Assembly (NCBI RefSeq): GCF_004011695.2
Contig: NC_082418.1
Location: 1,054,001 to 1,118,000 of the forward strand
Source of the DNA: Ascochyta rabiei
Lineage: Eukaryota > Ascomycota > Dothideomycetes > Pleosporales > Didymellaceae
Direction of reading: 5' to 3'
DNA length: 64,000 nucleotides
Within the stretch, counting starts at the first letter, position 1. Each line of letters begins with the position of its first letter. The position numbers and the translations under genes were made by a program. Below the pieces are notes generated by a model. The model did no database searches. It saw only the letters and a list, made by a program, of their open reading frames with translations, and was not told the origin of the DNA. Of the stretch, positions 24,174 through 35,080 are shown in pieces.

Positions 24174-25884
24174 TGTATGTTGATGTTCGCCAGAGGAGGC
24201 GACAACGGGAAACCGACTTCCGAGATCTCAAAGTCAAGAGGAGCCGGTCCGGACAGCTCTGCAATTTCGATTCTGCAACGCCCTTGATCAATGAAAGCGA
24301 CTGTTAACTCCGAGGGATAGAGGTGCAACGAGTGAGTGTCGCGAAAGCCGTAAGGAGGCGTTTTTTCGTGTCTGCGCGATGCAGGGCTAGATCCTATGTA
24401 CTGCCTTGCGGCAAGTGATGAAATCAGTACGTTTCCTGGAGCTAGCCCTTTGACATATTGCGTCACCAATCAGGCACCACGCGAAGGGCGGCAGAATCTG
24501 GGGATCTGCTAAGCATCAAAAATGTTTTACGCCATCGGGTGCTGTTCCTGCCCGATATCCCGAGCTTCAGCTTCGTAACCGTCCGTGGAGCGTTGCCTTT
24601 ACGAGCAGAACGCCGACAGTTTTTGTTCTGACTAGTAGAATGCCAACCGTTCTTGTTTTGACTCATTGTTGATCTCTTAAATGCGACGACTGTAGTTTGG
24701 CAATTCCCTACGTCCCCTTGATAGCCGTCTGTCGCGTTGCTGTTTCCATGGCTCAAGAATCGTACTGACGTATCTGACGTCGCCAGCTGACCCAAGCCCA
24801 CTTTTCGATCACCCGACTAGCGGCGGATGGTTAAAGCTTGTGGTCCCGAATATTGGTTACTCACCGGACGGACTGCTCTCCAACATAATCATCGTTCTTG
24901 AATGAAAGAAGAATGTCCTGGGAAATCGATTTCGTACACATTCTCGCAGGCTTCAACGTGAAGCAGCGAGCTGTTGTGCTCCAAGGTTGGCTTCTTTCCC
25001 TATATCGCTCCGACGGCTCTCCACCCGCAGTAGTGGAAAACCTACAGCAGGTGAGGTGGCCGCAACGGGTGCAGCTGCCATGAGCTGCATGTAATGACTC
25101 CCGTTTGCTGCGATGCTTGTCTGATGGTCGAAGTATTGTCTGCACAGATCGCTGACGGTGTCCATGCTGGAATAGTACCGCAAGCAGCTCGTAGCTGGAC
25201 CACCTGCCTGGTATCCACAATATGACCTAGCTCTTGATTTCTCACCGCATCTACAGCTTAGGCGTCAAGGTCGGGGCAACGATTTGTCCCTGCCGTGCAT
25301 CTATGCCCCTCGTTGACTGACCAGAACAAACCTAGCGTCCGGTAAAGGTGGGAAATCGGAGAGCTGTACGTGCCGAAGCAATGTGGATTGATGTTAAACC
25401 AACTACTCGTATCAAGAGCTAATGAGTTCGTTCGAGTTGCGTGTGCGCTGATGCCGGGAGCATGTGTACAAGTGGCGTCACTGAGCGGGCTGAAATTGCT
25501 AGAATATTCTACTCTTGTGAGAGATCACTGACTGCTCGGTGCAAGGCCCCTTGTATATACTATATATCCAGATCCGGCGCATGCCGGATCTTCTTGACAC
25601 GTTCTCCGAAATGAAATGACGTTTGAGATAAATGCAGATCGTTGCTGGTGATGTACAAGACGATTTTGCACTTGAATATGATTATTGCAAAATCCTTCAA
25701 GCCACACAAGAAGAATTTGAGACACATTGTACCAAGCATACATTTGAGAGGCTCGGTAGGGTTGCGCAGTCAGCGCTAGCAATTATTCCCCTATACACGC
25801 CTATTAGGTCTGGCAGCATACTAGTCTAGTCTTACATTTGTAATGCCTGATCCTGAACGGATCCCTGCAAGGGTTACATGCTCA
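24174..25884. other. 1.7-kb intergenic region (YOR1 promoter side and SAD1 3' side)
   Basis: No supported gene. Noted elements: TCCGTGGA at 24582-24589; an imperfect direct repeat of about 29 bp at 24604-24632 and 24636-24664; and a perfect 8-bp-arm inverted repeat GATCCGGC-GCAT-GCCGGATC at 25571-25590, about 295 bp beyond the SAD1 stop. Small frames of up to 119 codons show no domains. Confidence 0.5.
24582..24589. promoter_or_regulatory. PDRE-like site TCCGTGGA
   Basis: Matches the yeast pleiotropic drug response element consensus TCCGYGGR. It lies about 410 bp upstream of the YOR1-like start codon. In S. cerevisiae, YOR1 is controlled by Pdr1/Pdr3 through such sites. The match may be chance, and the presence of a Pdr1-type regulator in this fungus is not shown. 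Confidence 0.3.
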
Positions 25885-27570
25885 TCAAACCTTACCCTTG
25901 CCATTGCCATTGGCAGCCGGCTTCGCTCTCCGCCGCTCCCACACCATGACATACGCCTCTTTTGTGAACAGTGTTTCGCCTTGCTCCTTCTCTACGAAGA
26001 GATCCTGAATACCGTACCAGTCGTCCCGACTCCTGTCTTTGAGCTGTACTCTCCACACCTTCGATTCTTGTTCTCCTTCTACGCTGTCGTCCTTCTTCTT
26101 GACGGCTTCGTGTGTGATGTTGGCAACGAGGTCGTAGTAGATTGGCTCGCCAGGTGGGTATTCCTTGGGATTGGGCTCTACATAGGGCGACATGTCCAGA
26201 GATGTGACTGGAAACGTGACAATGGTTGGGTTGCGCTCCGAGACAAATTTGTTCTTGCTGAACCGCTTGATGTTGAAGAGCAGGTAGGGTGGCAGAGGGT
26301 GTAAGAGGCGGTATCGCACTCGATCCTTCATCTTCTCTTGTGGTTGTATGCCGTTGTATTTGTTGAGGATAGTTGTCAATGGCACCTGAGGGATGATGTT
26401 CTTCTCCAAGGCGTCCTGAAAGAGTGGTGCAGCTGGCAAATCTAGCGTAAGGACCAAGAATTTGGAAACATTTGATTTGACTGCAGCGTCCTCGAACCTC
26501 AGACGATCTCCGGCATCTGCACGGGCTGTGATTTCTTGTGACTCGATCTTTAGTGTTCCCTGAAAGACCTTCTGTACGATACTGGACCCTGGTCTAGTCT
26601 TTGAGCCTCCAACAGCCAAGTGGAGGTTGTTGAGGAACCAAGACAGGAAGTCGACTGGGTCTGACTGCTCGCTCAGGCTGAAGCGCTTCGAAGACCGCAG
26701 GGCGATTTCTTGCAGCAGCTCATGTGGTGATACATGAGTCTTGAACGCGCGGGGATTCCATATCTTTCGAACCAGAGTGCTGAACCGTTGCGCGATTTGC
26801 GGTCTTGACGAGAGATCTTCGAGCATGAAGTAATTTCGCAGAGGAACAACGTGCGACAATGCTTGCACTACTACATTGAAGTAGTCGTTCGCTTTGATGT
26901 TGTTCATGCCCACGAAGCCTGGTATGTACTCTCTGTTGAAGAGGTCCCATGATACCTTTGGCTCCCTATCCAACCGCGCTACTTCTGCCTTGTTCATGCG
27001 CGGATCCACCACGAATTTGATGTCGTCGAGTGATTTGGACTTCACTTCATATCCTTCTGGTAATACGTAGACTTTCTTCGTTTCCATATTAACGTATACG
27101 TGGTGACCTTCTTCCAGCGCATGGAAATACGCCTGCGACCTCGGTCCTCGACCCTGAAAGTACTTTCCGCAGACGAGACAGGCGTAGACGTTGATGTTGG
27201 ACAGTGTGACGGAGCACAGCTTTTCGAAGTCGAAGTCGAGTACTTTGCGGTTGATCGTATCGAGGTACAGGTCGGTGTAACCAGCTTCAGGCGCAGTCTG
27301 TCGTTTCGGCGCAGCCATTGTGGACTCGTCGTCGTCGGCATCGTCCAGCGCTCCAGCTTCCTCGAGCTCCGCGTGCTCTTCTTCATCTGCGCCTAGGATG
27401 TCGATCTTTTCCTGGTCTTGCAGTCGCGGAGACATGAGTCGTCCGTTGGTTGGCGCGCCATTTATCTGAGGGCTGTCCATGTCGACATCGTCTACTCGCG
27501 CTCGTTTCGAAGCTGGCGACGGCGCATCGAGGACATGTTCAAGAGGCTCAAAAGCCTGTCGCTTGGACAT
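25885..27570 (-). CDS. SAD1: SAD1/USP39-like tri-snRNP assembly factor (inactive ubiquitin protease fold)
   Basis: A pre-mRNA splicing factor of the nucleus that helps assemble the U4/U6.U5 tri-snRNP. A single exon of 561 residues. The N-terminus is acidic and low in complexity. A ZnF-UBP domain follows at about 95-165 (CSVTLSNINVYACLVCGKYF ... YFHALEEGHHVYVN). The ubiquitin-hydrolase fold begins at about 215 with GFVGMNNIKANDYFNVVVQA. In active proteases this box carries the catalytic cysteine; here the position is aspartate, as in Sad1/USP39. The C-terminal box (YDLVANITHEAVKKK) also lacks the GGHY signature. Loss of catalysis is therefore family-typical and not decay. It shares a 276-bp divergent promoter with CCT2. 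Confidence 0.95.
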   Translation of the reverse strand: MSKRQAFEPLEHVLDAPSPASKRARVDDVDMDSPQINGAPTNGRLMSPRLQDQEKIDILGADEEEHAELEEAGALDDADDDESTMAAPKRQTAPEAGYTDLYLDTINRKVLDFDFEKLCSVTLSNINVYACLVCGKYFQGRGPRSQAYFHALEEGHHVYVNMETKKVYVLPEGYEVKSKSLDDIKFVVDPRMNKAEVARLDREPKVSWDLFNREYIPGFVGMNNIKANDYFNVVVQALSHVVPLRNYFMLEDLSSRPQIAQRFSTLVRKIWNPRAFKTHVSPHELLQEIALRSSKRFSLSEQSDPVDFLSWFLNNLHLAVGGSKTRPGSSIVQKVFQGTLKIESQEITARADAGDRLRFEDAAVKSNVSKFLVLTLDLPAAPLFQDALEKNIIPQVPLTTILNKYNGIQPQEKMKDRVRYRLLHPLPPYLLFNIKRFSKNKFVSERNPTIVTFPVTSLDMSPYVEPNPKEYPPGEPIYYDLVANITHEAVKKKDDSVEGEQESKVWRVQLKDRSRDDWYGIQDLFVEKEQGETLFTKEAYVMVWERRRAKPAANGNGKGKV

Positions 27571-27846
27571 GGCAGCCGTGCTGAGTCGCGGGAAGAGCTG
27601 GTCGTCGGCGCAATTTTACTTTGGCAGCTATACAAACGGGCACTGTAAGGCTGGCGCTGTTCTAAGAGTTGTTGTATGCGGCATGCTGTGTGTTGCATGC
27701 TCATGATCGGAGCTCTCAGCGCGAGGCACGGGCCCAGGACCAAACAGTGCAAAACTTCTAAAAAGTCGCGTCTGCAGGCCACCACAGCCTGCAACCCCAC
27801 ATCTCCTTAGATACCCCTCCTTGCTTGTTTACCACCCACTTGCAAG
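27571..27846. promoter_or_regulatory. Compact SAD1/CCT2 bidirectional promoter
   Basis: 276 bp separate the two start codons. I see no TATA box in a convincing place and no further gene. Both genes are housekeeping, so shared control is plausible but is inference. Confidence 0.55.
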
Positions 27847-29544
27847 ATGGTATGTAGCGTACCATGGCTGAAATCAGCAGCATCCGCTTACCACCCGTGT
27901 GCAGTCGAACCCCACTCAGATCTTTGCGGACGATGTCACGGAGGAGAAGGGCGAGAATGCGCGTCTCTCGGCATTCGTAGGAGCCATCGCCGTCGGCGAC
28001 TTGGTCAAGAGCACGCTGGGGCCAAAGGGAATGGACAAGATCCTGCAGTCTGCGTACGTTATACCCCGCCATAGTCGTGGGTGAGAGCCAAACTCACACA
28101 CACGTGCAGTTCCACAGGCGAGATCATGGTCACAAACGACGGCGCGACCATTCTGAAAGCCATCGCCCTTGACAACGCTGCCGCCAAAGTTCTCGTCAAC
28201 ATCTCGAAAGTCCAGGACGACGAGGTGGGCGACGGCACAACCTCCGTCACAGTCCTCGCTGCAGAGCTCCTCCGCGAAGCCGAAAAGCTCGTCGACCAGA
28301 AGATCCACCCCCAGACGATCATTGAGGGGTACAGGATAGCAAGCCGCGCCGCGCTGAGCGCCCTGGAGAAGATTGCGACAGACCACAGCAAGGACGGACA
28401 GGTCTTCAGGAAAGACCTCGAGTCTATTGCAAGGACGACGCTGAGCTCCAAGGTTCTGAGTCAGGACCGCGAGCAGTTCGCTAAACTTGCAGTCGATGCT
28501 GTCCTCAAGCTCGGTGGCTCGACCGACCTCACACACATCCAGATCATCAAAAAGGCGGGAGGAAAGCTCAAGGACTCCTACCTCGACGATGGCTTCATCT
28601 TGGACAAGAAGTTTGGTGTCAACCAGCCCAAGAGGATAGAAAACGCCAAGATCCTGGTCGCAAACACATCCATGGACACAGACAAGATCAAGATCTTCGG
28701 CGCCAGGGTGAAGGTCGACTCGACAGGCAAGCTGGCTGAGCTGGAGAAGGCAGAGCGCGAGAAGATGAGGGCAAAGGTCGAGCGCATCAAAGCACACGGC
28801 ATCAACTGCTTCGTCAACCGACAGCTGATCTACAACTGGCCAGAGCAGCTCTTCGCAGATGCCGGCATCTGCTCCATCGAGCACGCAGACTTCGACGGTG
28901 TCGAGCGATTGGCATTGGTTACTGGCGGAGAAATCACATCGACGTTCGACCACCCGGACCAAGTCAAGATTGGCGAGTGCGACTTGATCGAAGAGGTGAT
29001 TATTGGCGAGGACACCCTGATTAGGTTCTCTGGCGTCAAGGCAGGCAAGGCGTGCACGGTTGTGCTCCGCGGTGCTACCGAGCAGCTCCTTGATGAGGCA
29101 GAGCGATCGTTACACGATGCCCTTGCGGTTCTTTCACAGACAGTCAAGGAACCCAGGACAACACTCGGTGGCGGCTGTGCCGAAATGAACATGGCAAAGG
29201 CCGTTGCGGAGGCTGCACAGAACGTGGAGGGCAAGAAGGCGATTGCTGTCGAGTCCTTCTCCAAGGCGCTCCAGCAGTTGCCTACCATTCTGGCCGACAA
29301 CGCTGGTTTCGATTCCAGCGACCTCGTCACACGGCTCCGAAAGGCGGTCTACTCGGGTCTTACCAGCTCAGGACTTGACCTTCTGTCGCCCGGCGGCGGT
29401 ATCGCGGACATGAGGGAACTGGGTGTCATTGAGAGCTACAAGCTTAAGCGTGCGGTCGTCTCCTCGGCGTCAGAAGCCGCCGAGCTGCTCCTACGTGTTG
29501 ACAACATCATCCGGTCGGCTCCCCGTCGCCGTGAGCGCATGTGA
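27847..29544 (+). CDS. CCT2: CCT2, beta subunit of the TRiC/CCT chaperonin
   Basis: A subunit of the cytosolic group II chaperonin that folds actin, tubulin and other proteins. Exons 27847-27849, 27905-28053 and 28110-29544 give 528 residues, the family length. The first exon is only the ATG; donor GTATGT follows at once. The second exon restores the conserved N-terminus ([19 protein letters not shown]), and the third junction yields [22 protein letters not shown]-site motifs are [18 protein letters not shown] and the catalytic GDGTT in [16 protein letters not shown]. The C-terminal half has [13 protein letters not shown] and the late motif [20 protein letters not shown]. Introns are 55 and 56 nt. 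Very secure. Confidence 0.98.
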
Positions 29545-30948
29545 GCGCGTATGACGACGCGAGAGGACAAGCGTGACGCCATGATGGAACAGACGAAGTG
29601 TATATCACGAAACGAAATTCATGCAGTCAAAGACGTCTATTGAGTGTGTGCCAACCATTGACGTGTAGCAACGAGTGCAGTGAAGGCAGCCAGTTGACAG
29701 GCTGCTCCTTGGATCAAGAGCTGTACTCAAACATGACGTCGATGAGCGAGCCAGGACCGAGGCGAAGCCATGTTTCAACGGCGATAGACCTTGCAGATGG
29801 ATCCTCGCTCGACAGTTTCACCCGCCGATGTTGAGTTCGACACAAAGCTGCAAGGACATGATCGAGGACCGCTCTGAGCCCAGGCGACACCACCGAGTAG
29901 GACAACCGCTTCTATGGTCTTGTCCCAGTTTCTTGCGAACCTTTGGGTGCAACAAACAGCCTCTTGAAAACCCTTGGGCGCAACAAACAGCCTCTTGAAA
30001 CCCTTTGGGCGCAACAAACAGCCTCTGGAAAATTTGCCTACTCGGACCGTTTTCGCAGCTAGAGAACCTTATGTGAGTATGATGGCCCAAAGCCTACAAA
30101 GAAACCGCAAACCGGCCGCTAATTGGAACAACGATTGTTTGACACACAAAGCGCGCGTTGCTGTTGCTTGTGTGATGCAAGGACTTGACTTGTTCACCAA
30201 GGCTCCCAGCCCAACACCTATATGCCAAGACCATCCTGTTCGTGGTTGTGGTACGTTGGCGTGGAGTGTGTTTGCAGTGAGCTCATCACAACCGTGTCAA
30301 TGTGGCGATGGTGGTGAGCCAAAGGCCTCCCTCCGTCTCGTGTCTTGCAAGCCCAGCGGACACACGTGCAAACCCGCGGTGAAGCGGACCTAATGCAGGA
30401 GCAGCTGCAGGCGACGCAGGGCTGATGTAGATGATTGCCGGTTTGGTGGTAGTGGGCGATGCTCCCTTCCTGGGGTGATTTTGGAAGGGAAAAGGCTGGA
30501 CCGGCGCTGAAGTGGTGCTCTCGGTGCTCTCGGGGGTTCACCAGCCAGCGTGCCACTGCCTGTCACACGAGTTGGCACACGAGCGGACAGCCTCGCTCAC
30601 GTCAAAGTTGGGAGATGGTCAGCACGGCGTCTACCATCAATCCGCCGTTTTACACCTCTCGCTCTAGCGCCGTGGGAATCTAAATCAGGGAAGCCAGGGA
30701 TCCCGCCTAGCCCCTCAGCGACCCAAGCCTGTGCTAACGCTCCGCGCCGACGGCGAAGGCGCACGTCGCACGTCGCACGCCGCACGTTCAGCTCGCTCCC
30801 CGCCCGCCGTAATATCGAGGTTTTGAAATTCGGCCATCCTCTCCCATCACCCTCACCCCATCTCTCACCCCGTCCATGACCCATCCCCTCGACCACCACA
30901 GCCCGCCCCAGGCTTCATCCCGCGCATCGTAGACGCCGCCCATCCGCC
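29545..30948. other. 1.4-kb intergenic region between CCT2 and IRE1
   Basis: Both flanking genes are on the plus strand. No supported gene. It contains three copies of a 31-bp repeat (listed separately), and close to IRE1 a short GCACGTC repeat near 30761-30786. The last few hundred bases are pyrimidine-rich and probably form the IRE1 leader. Confidence 0.5.
29939..30031. repeat. 31-bp tandem repeat, 3 near-identical copies
   Basis: Unit CCTTTGGGCGCAACAAACAG plus CCTCTTGAAAA. The copies differ by single-base substitutions and the last is slightly diverged (CTCTGGAAA). It lies about 400 bp beyond the CCT2 stop codon. Confidence 0.95.
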
Positions 30949-33900
30949 ATGCCACGCCCGCGCCGGCCGCCGGGTGCTGGCCTCGCGCTCACGACGCTCC
31001 TCGCGCTGGTCATCCTTGGACCGTCCATCCTCGCCGTCGCTCAGCAGCAGCAGCAGCAGCCAGACCACAGTGTGCTTGCACACACCATCCCCTCCAACCA
31101 CGGCAAATCCACCCACTCCCACTCCCACTCGTACTCACAGGAGCGTGCGGGACATGTCGCCAGACGTCGACCGAACCCCCCCGTCTTCGCCCAGGATGAG
31201 AGCGCCCTTGCAACAAGAGTCTCCTCTGCTCCAGCCGTCACCGCTGTCAGAGCCCCCTCCGCCAGCAACGCAGCCACAGGTGCCCTCGCACCGAGTGCGC
31301 GTTCTTTGCAGGACTGGGAAGTTGAGGACTTTGTGCTCTTGGCGACCGTCGACGGCCGCATTCACGCACGAGACCGCTACACAGGAGAGGAGATATGGGA
31401 GTTGACCGGTCAGCCCATGCTCGAGACCATCTACAACGTCTCCGAGGGCACCGGCAAGCTACAAGACCAGCCTTTCGTCTGGATTGTCGAACCCAAGGAA
31501 GATGGCGCCCTCTACTTCCTCACTCCTGGCCCCTACCCAGCCCTCCACAGGCTCGGCATGACCGTCAAGCAACTCGCCAACATAGCCCCCTACTCCAGCG
31601 AAGACCCTGCGCTCCCAGTCGTCTACAACGTTGAAAAGTCCACCTTCATGCTTGTCGTCGAGGCAGCATCGGGCAAGATCAAGAAGAGCTTCAGCCCTAG
31701 TGGAACCTACTCTGTTGACGACGAGAGCTGTGCACCCAAAGGCAGAGACTACTTCCACGCCCACGAGCGAGAGTGCTCAGGCTCCATCAACCTTGGACAG
31801 ACGCAATACACCATTAGCATCCACAACAAGCAGACGAACGAGCACATCTGCACCATCAAGTACGCAGAATGGGCTCCGAACAACCGCGACCGCGACCTGC
31901 AGATGCAGTACTCAGCTACCATGGACAACCAGTATATCTACAGCATGTTCAACGGAGAAGTGATTGCCCTCGACCACAACCGACTCGGAAAGTCTCGCCA
32001 GCGGCCTCTTTTCAGGCAGGAGCTACCTTATCCGGTAGCACGAGTGTTTGACGTCGCCCGGCCTACCAACGATGACTCCCCTGAGCCTGCCCTGATCCTA
32101 CTTCCTCAGCCAGCTGGGAAGGCGGGTTCAGAAGAGAAAGCCAAACACGTATGGTTGAACACTACCGAGACGGGCGCCTGGTATGCGCTTTCGGAGCAGA
32201 ACTATCCTGTAGTGACGGATGGCGCTCCGACAGCATCTTGTTACATGCAAAACGACCTGCGCGACTGGGATGGCTCTCACACCCTTCCCGACCAGAAGAG
32301 CTTGGTAGGCGTGCATGTGCTCGACCACAAGCTTGAGACCCCATCCAGGTACCTAGCAATTGCAGCCCCTACAGCCTATCACCCAGATGAGGGTCAGCCA
32401 ATCTCTCGACCACCAGAGACTTCGCCTATGGAGAGGCCAATGATTGACCCGCCGCCTCGTGCCGAGACAATGATTGAGACACGCGCAGCCGCCGTCTATA
32501 CCGTCCTGCTGTGCTTCCTGGTCATGGCCGGAACCGTTTCAGTGATGAAGTATCCTCCGCAGCTCGACTTACTGAAGAGCCTCTTCTTCAAGCCAGCTGA
32601 GACTCGCAAGATGAGCGAGGCACCCATCTCTATCGCTGCCTCTATGGCCTCAGAGCCAGATGCCGAAGTTGAAAGCCAGGCAGAATTTAAACCGAAAGTG
32701 CACTCAGAAGTACGGCCTGAGCCCGAGTCTGAGCCTGCGTCTGAGCCTGTGTCTGGGCCTGATGTCAAAGAGATCACCACGCCAGCTACCGAAGAGTCTG
32801 TTGCCGGAGCTGCAACCGTATCAGAACCGGCAGAAGATGCTGCAGTAGAGCGACCCATCAATCATGAGGTGAAGGAGAAGAAGGTGGTGACCTTCAATAT
32901 TCCTGAAGACGAGGCAGACCTTGAAACTCTCTCTCGAACTACTACAACAGAACAGGCGTCTCCGACAGAGGGTGATTCCGACGACGCCATGGCAGACTCA
33001 AACGGAGAGACCACGGCCACCACTACCAACGCCGAATCATCCACCCAGGATCCCAACACTGCGTTGACCACCCCAACAAAGAAGAAGAAGACACACAGGG
33101 GAAAGCGAGGCGGTCGCAAGCTTAATAAGAATCAGCAAAAAGAGGAAGATGATGTTGATCGTATCGTCGACGCCGCAAAACAGCTCGATCCGACACCTAC
33201 CCTACATCCTGATGAGGTCACCATGAATGGCGACGACATGCAGGATGTCTCCAATATAAAGAGAATCGGTAAACTCACTATTGATCAAGATCGTCTCTTG
33301 GGTAACGGCAGCGGTGGCACCTTTGTGTTCGAGGGAAAATGGAATGTATGTTATTCAGGTCTTGCATTGTTGGTCTATTTGGCTGACCGATTATCTAGGA
33401 ACGCGACGTTGCGATTAAGCGAATGCTACCCCAATACTTTGGGCTGGCTGAGCAAGAAGTCAAACTGCTTCAAGAGAGCGATTTACACCCTAACGTCATC
33501 CGTTACTTTGACGATGAGAAGGACGAGAATTTCCTATACATCGCCGTCGAAATGTGTCAAGCTAGTCTCTTCGACCTGTTCCGAGATGGCAGACCTGGCG
33601 AGGATCTCACTGATTCCCAACGACGCTTGGTGAACGAGATCAACAGAGACGTGCAACGCGCCCTGTATCAGCTCGCCAACGGCCTCAACCACCTTCACAG
33701 TCTGAGAATCATTCATCGTGATATCAAGCCTCAGAACATTCTGATTGCTTACCCGCAACGAACGCAGAATAAAGGTCCACGTCTGGTGATCTCTGACTTC
33801 GGACTGTGTAAGACATTGCCGGATAACGTTAGTACCCTCATCGGTACTACCGGCAATGCGGGCACAGTGGGTTGGAAAGCCCCTGAGCTGATTTCGCAGC

Positions 33901-34655
33901 CCAGAGATGTAGACCGCGGCAGCTCGACTGGCTATTCTCGCGATTCTTCTACCTCCACAGATCCTGTCGCGCAAGGTGTCAAGCGGGCTGTGGACATCTT
34001 CTCCCTTGGGTGTGTGTTCTACTACGTACTCACCAATGGTTCGCATCCTTTCGATGACGAGGAAGGGTGGATGCAAATGCGTGAATACAACATTAAAAAG
34101 GAGAAGGCAAATCTCGAGGGGCTTCGCCTTGGTGACGACTCGGAAGAGCCGTACTGGCTCATCCAGTGGATGTTGAAGACGCGCCCTGAGGATCGTCCTA
34201 CCGCTCTTCAAGTCATGAACCATCCATTTTTCTGGTCAGCAGAGAAGCGCCTGAATTTCCTCTGCGACTGTTCCGACCACTGGGAGCGTGAGCCACGCGA
34301 CCCACCTTCTCAGCACTTGTCCATTCTTGAAGACTGGAGTGACGAGATCTTGGATAAGAAGCGTAACTTCCTCGGCAAGCTGGACCCTGCCTTCATCAAC
34401 TCACTGGGCAAGCAGCGCAAGTACACAGGAGATCGGATCCTGGATCTACTCCGTGCTCTCAGGAACAAGAAAAACCACTACGAAGATATGGACGAGAACG
34501 TGAAAGCCAAAGTCGGTCCTTTGCCTCATGGATATCTGAGGTACTGGACTACAAAGTTTCCGACGCTGCTCATGTCCTGTTATGAGGCTGTACAGCAATG
34601 TGGGCTTGAAAATGAGCCTAGGTTCAGGCCATACTTTGAGGGGCAGACGATGTAG
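30949..34655 (+). CDS. IRE1: IRE1, unfolded-protein-response sensor kinase/endoribonuclease
   Basis: An ER membrane stress sensor; its RNase splices the HAC1/hacA transcript without the spliceosome. Exons 30949-33345 and 33399-34655 give 1217 residues. A signal peptide (TTLLALVILGPSILAVA) is followed by the lumenal PQQ-like sensor domain from about residue 120 (VLLATVDGRIHARDRYTGEE). A transmembrane span lies at about 512-532 (AAVYTVLLCFLVMAGTVSVM). A long disordered cytosolic linker carries a basic patch (TPTKKKKTHRGKRGGRKLNK). The kinase domain starts near 770: glycine loop GNGSGGTF, lysine in VAIKRM, IIHRDIKPQN and ISDFGLCK. The KEN RNase domain runs from about 1083 to the end (FLCDCSDHWER, RNFLGKLDPAF, KNHYEDM, YWTTKFPTLLMSCYE). 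The intron splits the kinase N-lobe. Complete and secure. Confidence 0.97.
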
Positions 34656-35080
34656 TTGTCGGAGCGGTGTGTAGCTCGGTGTATGTATATTGTTATAGGA
34701 CATGTGAATAGCGTGCATAGCTCAGGTGTCGATACCATAATCATTATCTTGAAGCCTTTCACCAACCTTTGCAACACCGCTTGCCACGTGATCCGTGAAC
34801 TCGTAAGACCCCTCTTTTCCCTGCTCGCGGTTATGGAACGCGTCGGTCAAAGTTCCGACCCCCACCTGCTCAAAATAGCGACTGTGCGCCAAGTTTCGAT
34901 ACTGCGTTCGGGCATCAGATTTGCGCTAAACATGAGACGCCGATTCGCTTAGACTCGAGTACAAGCCTCACCTCCTTGATTGATAGCGGCGCAGCAGGTA
35001 TTCGTTGCTGCCATTTGTTCTTTTCTTCGCTTTGATGTGCTGTCGATACGTCACAACCCACGGCAGTCGAGCGACTGAAA

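Noticed and set aside
27916..28962. 348-codon open frame antisense to CCT2
   Set aside because: Complement of a highly conserved chaperonin gene; valine/leucine/aspartate-rich shadow without domain.
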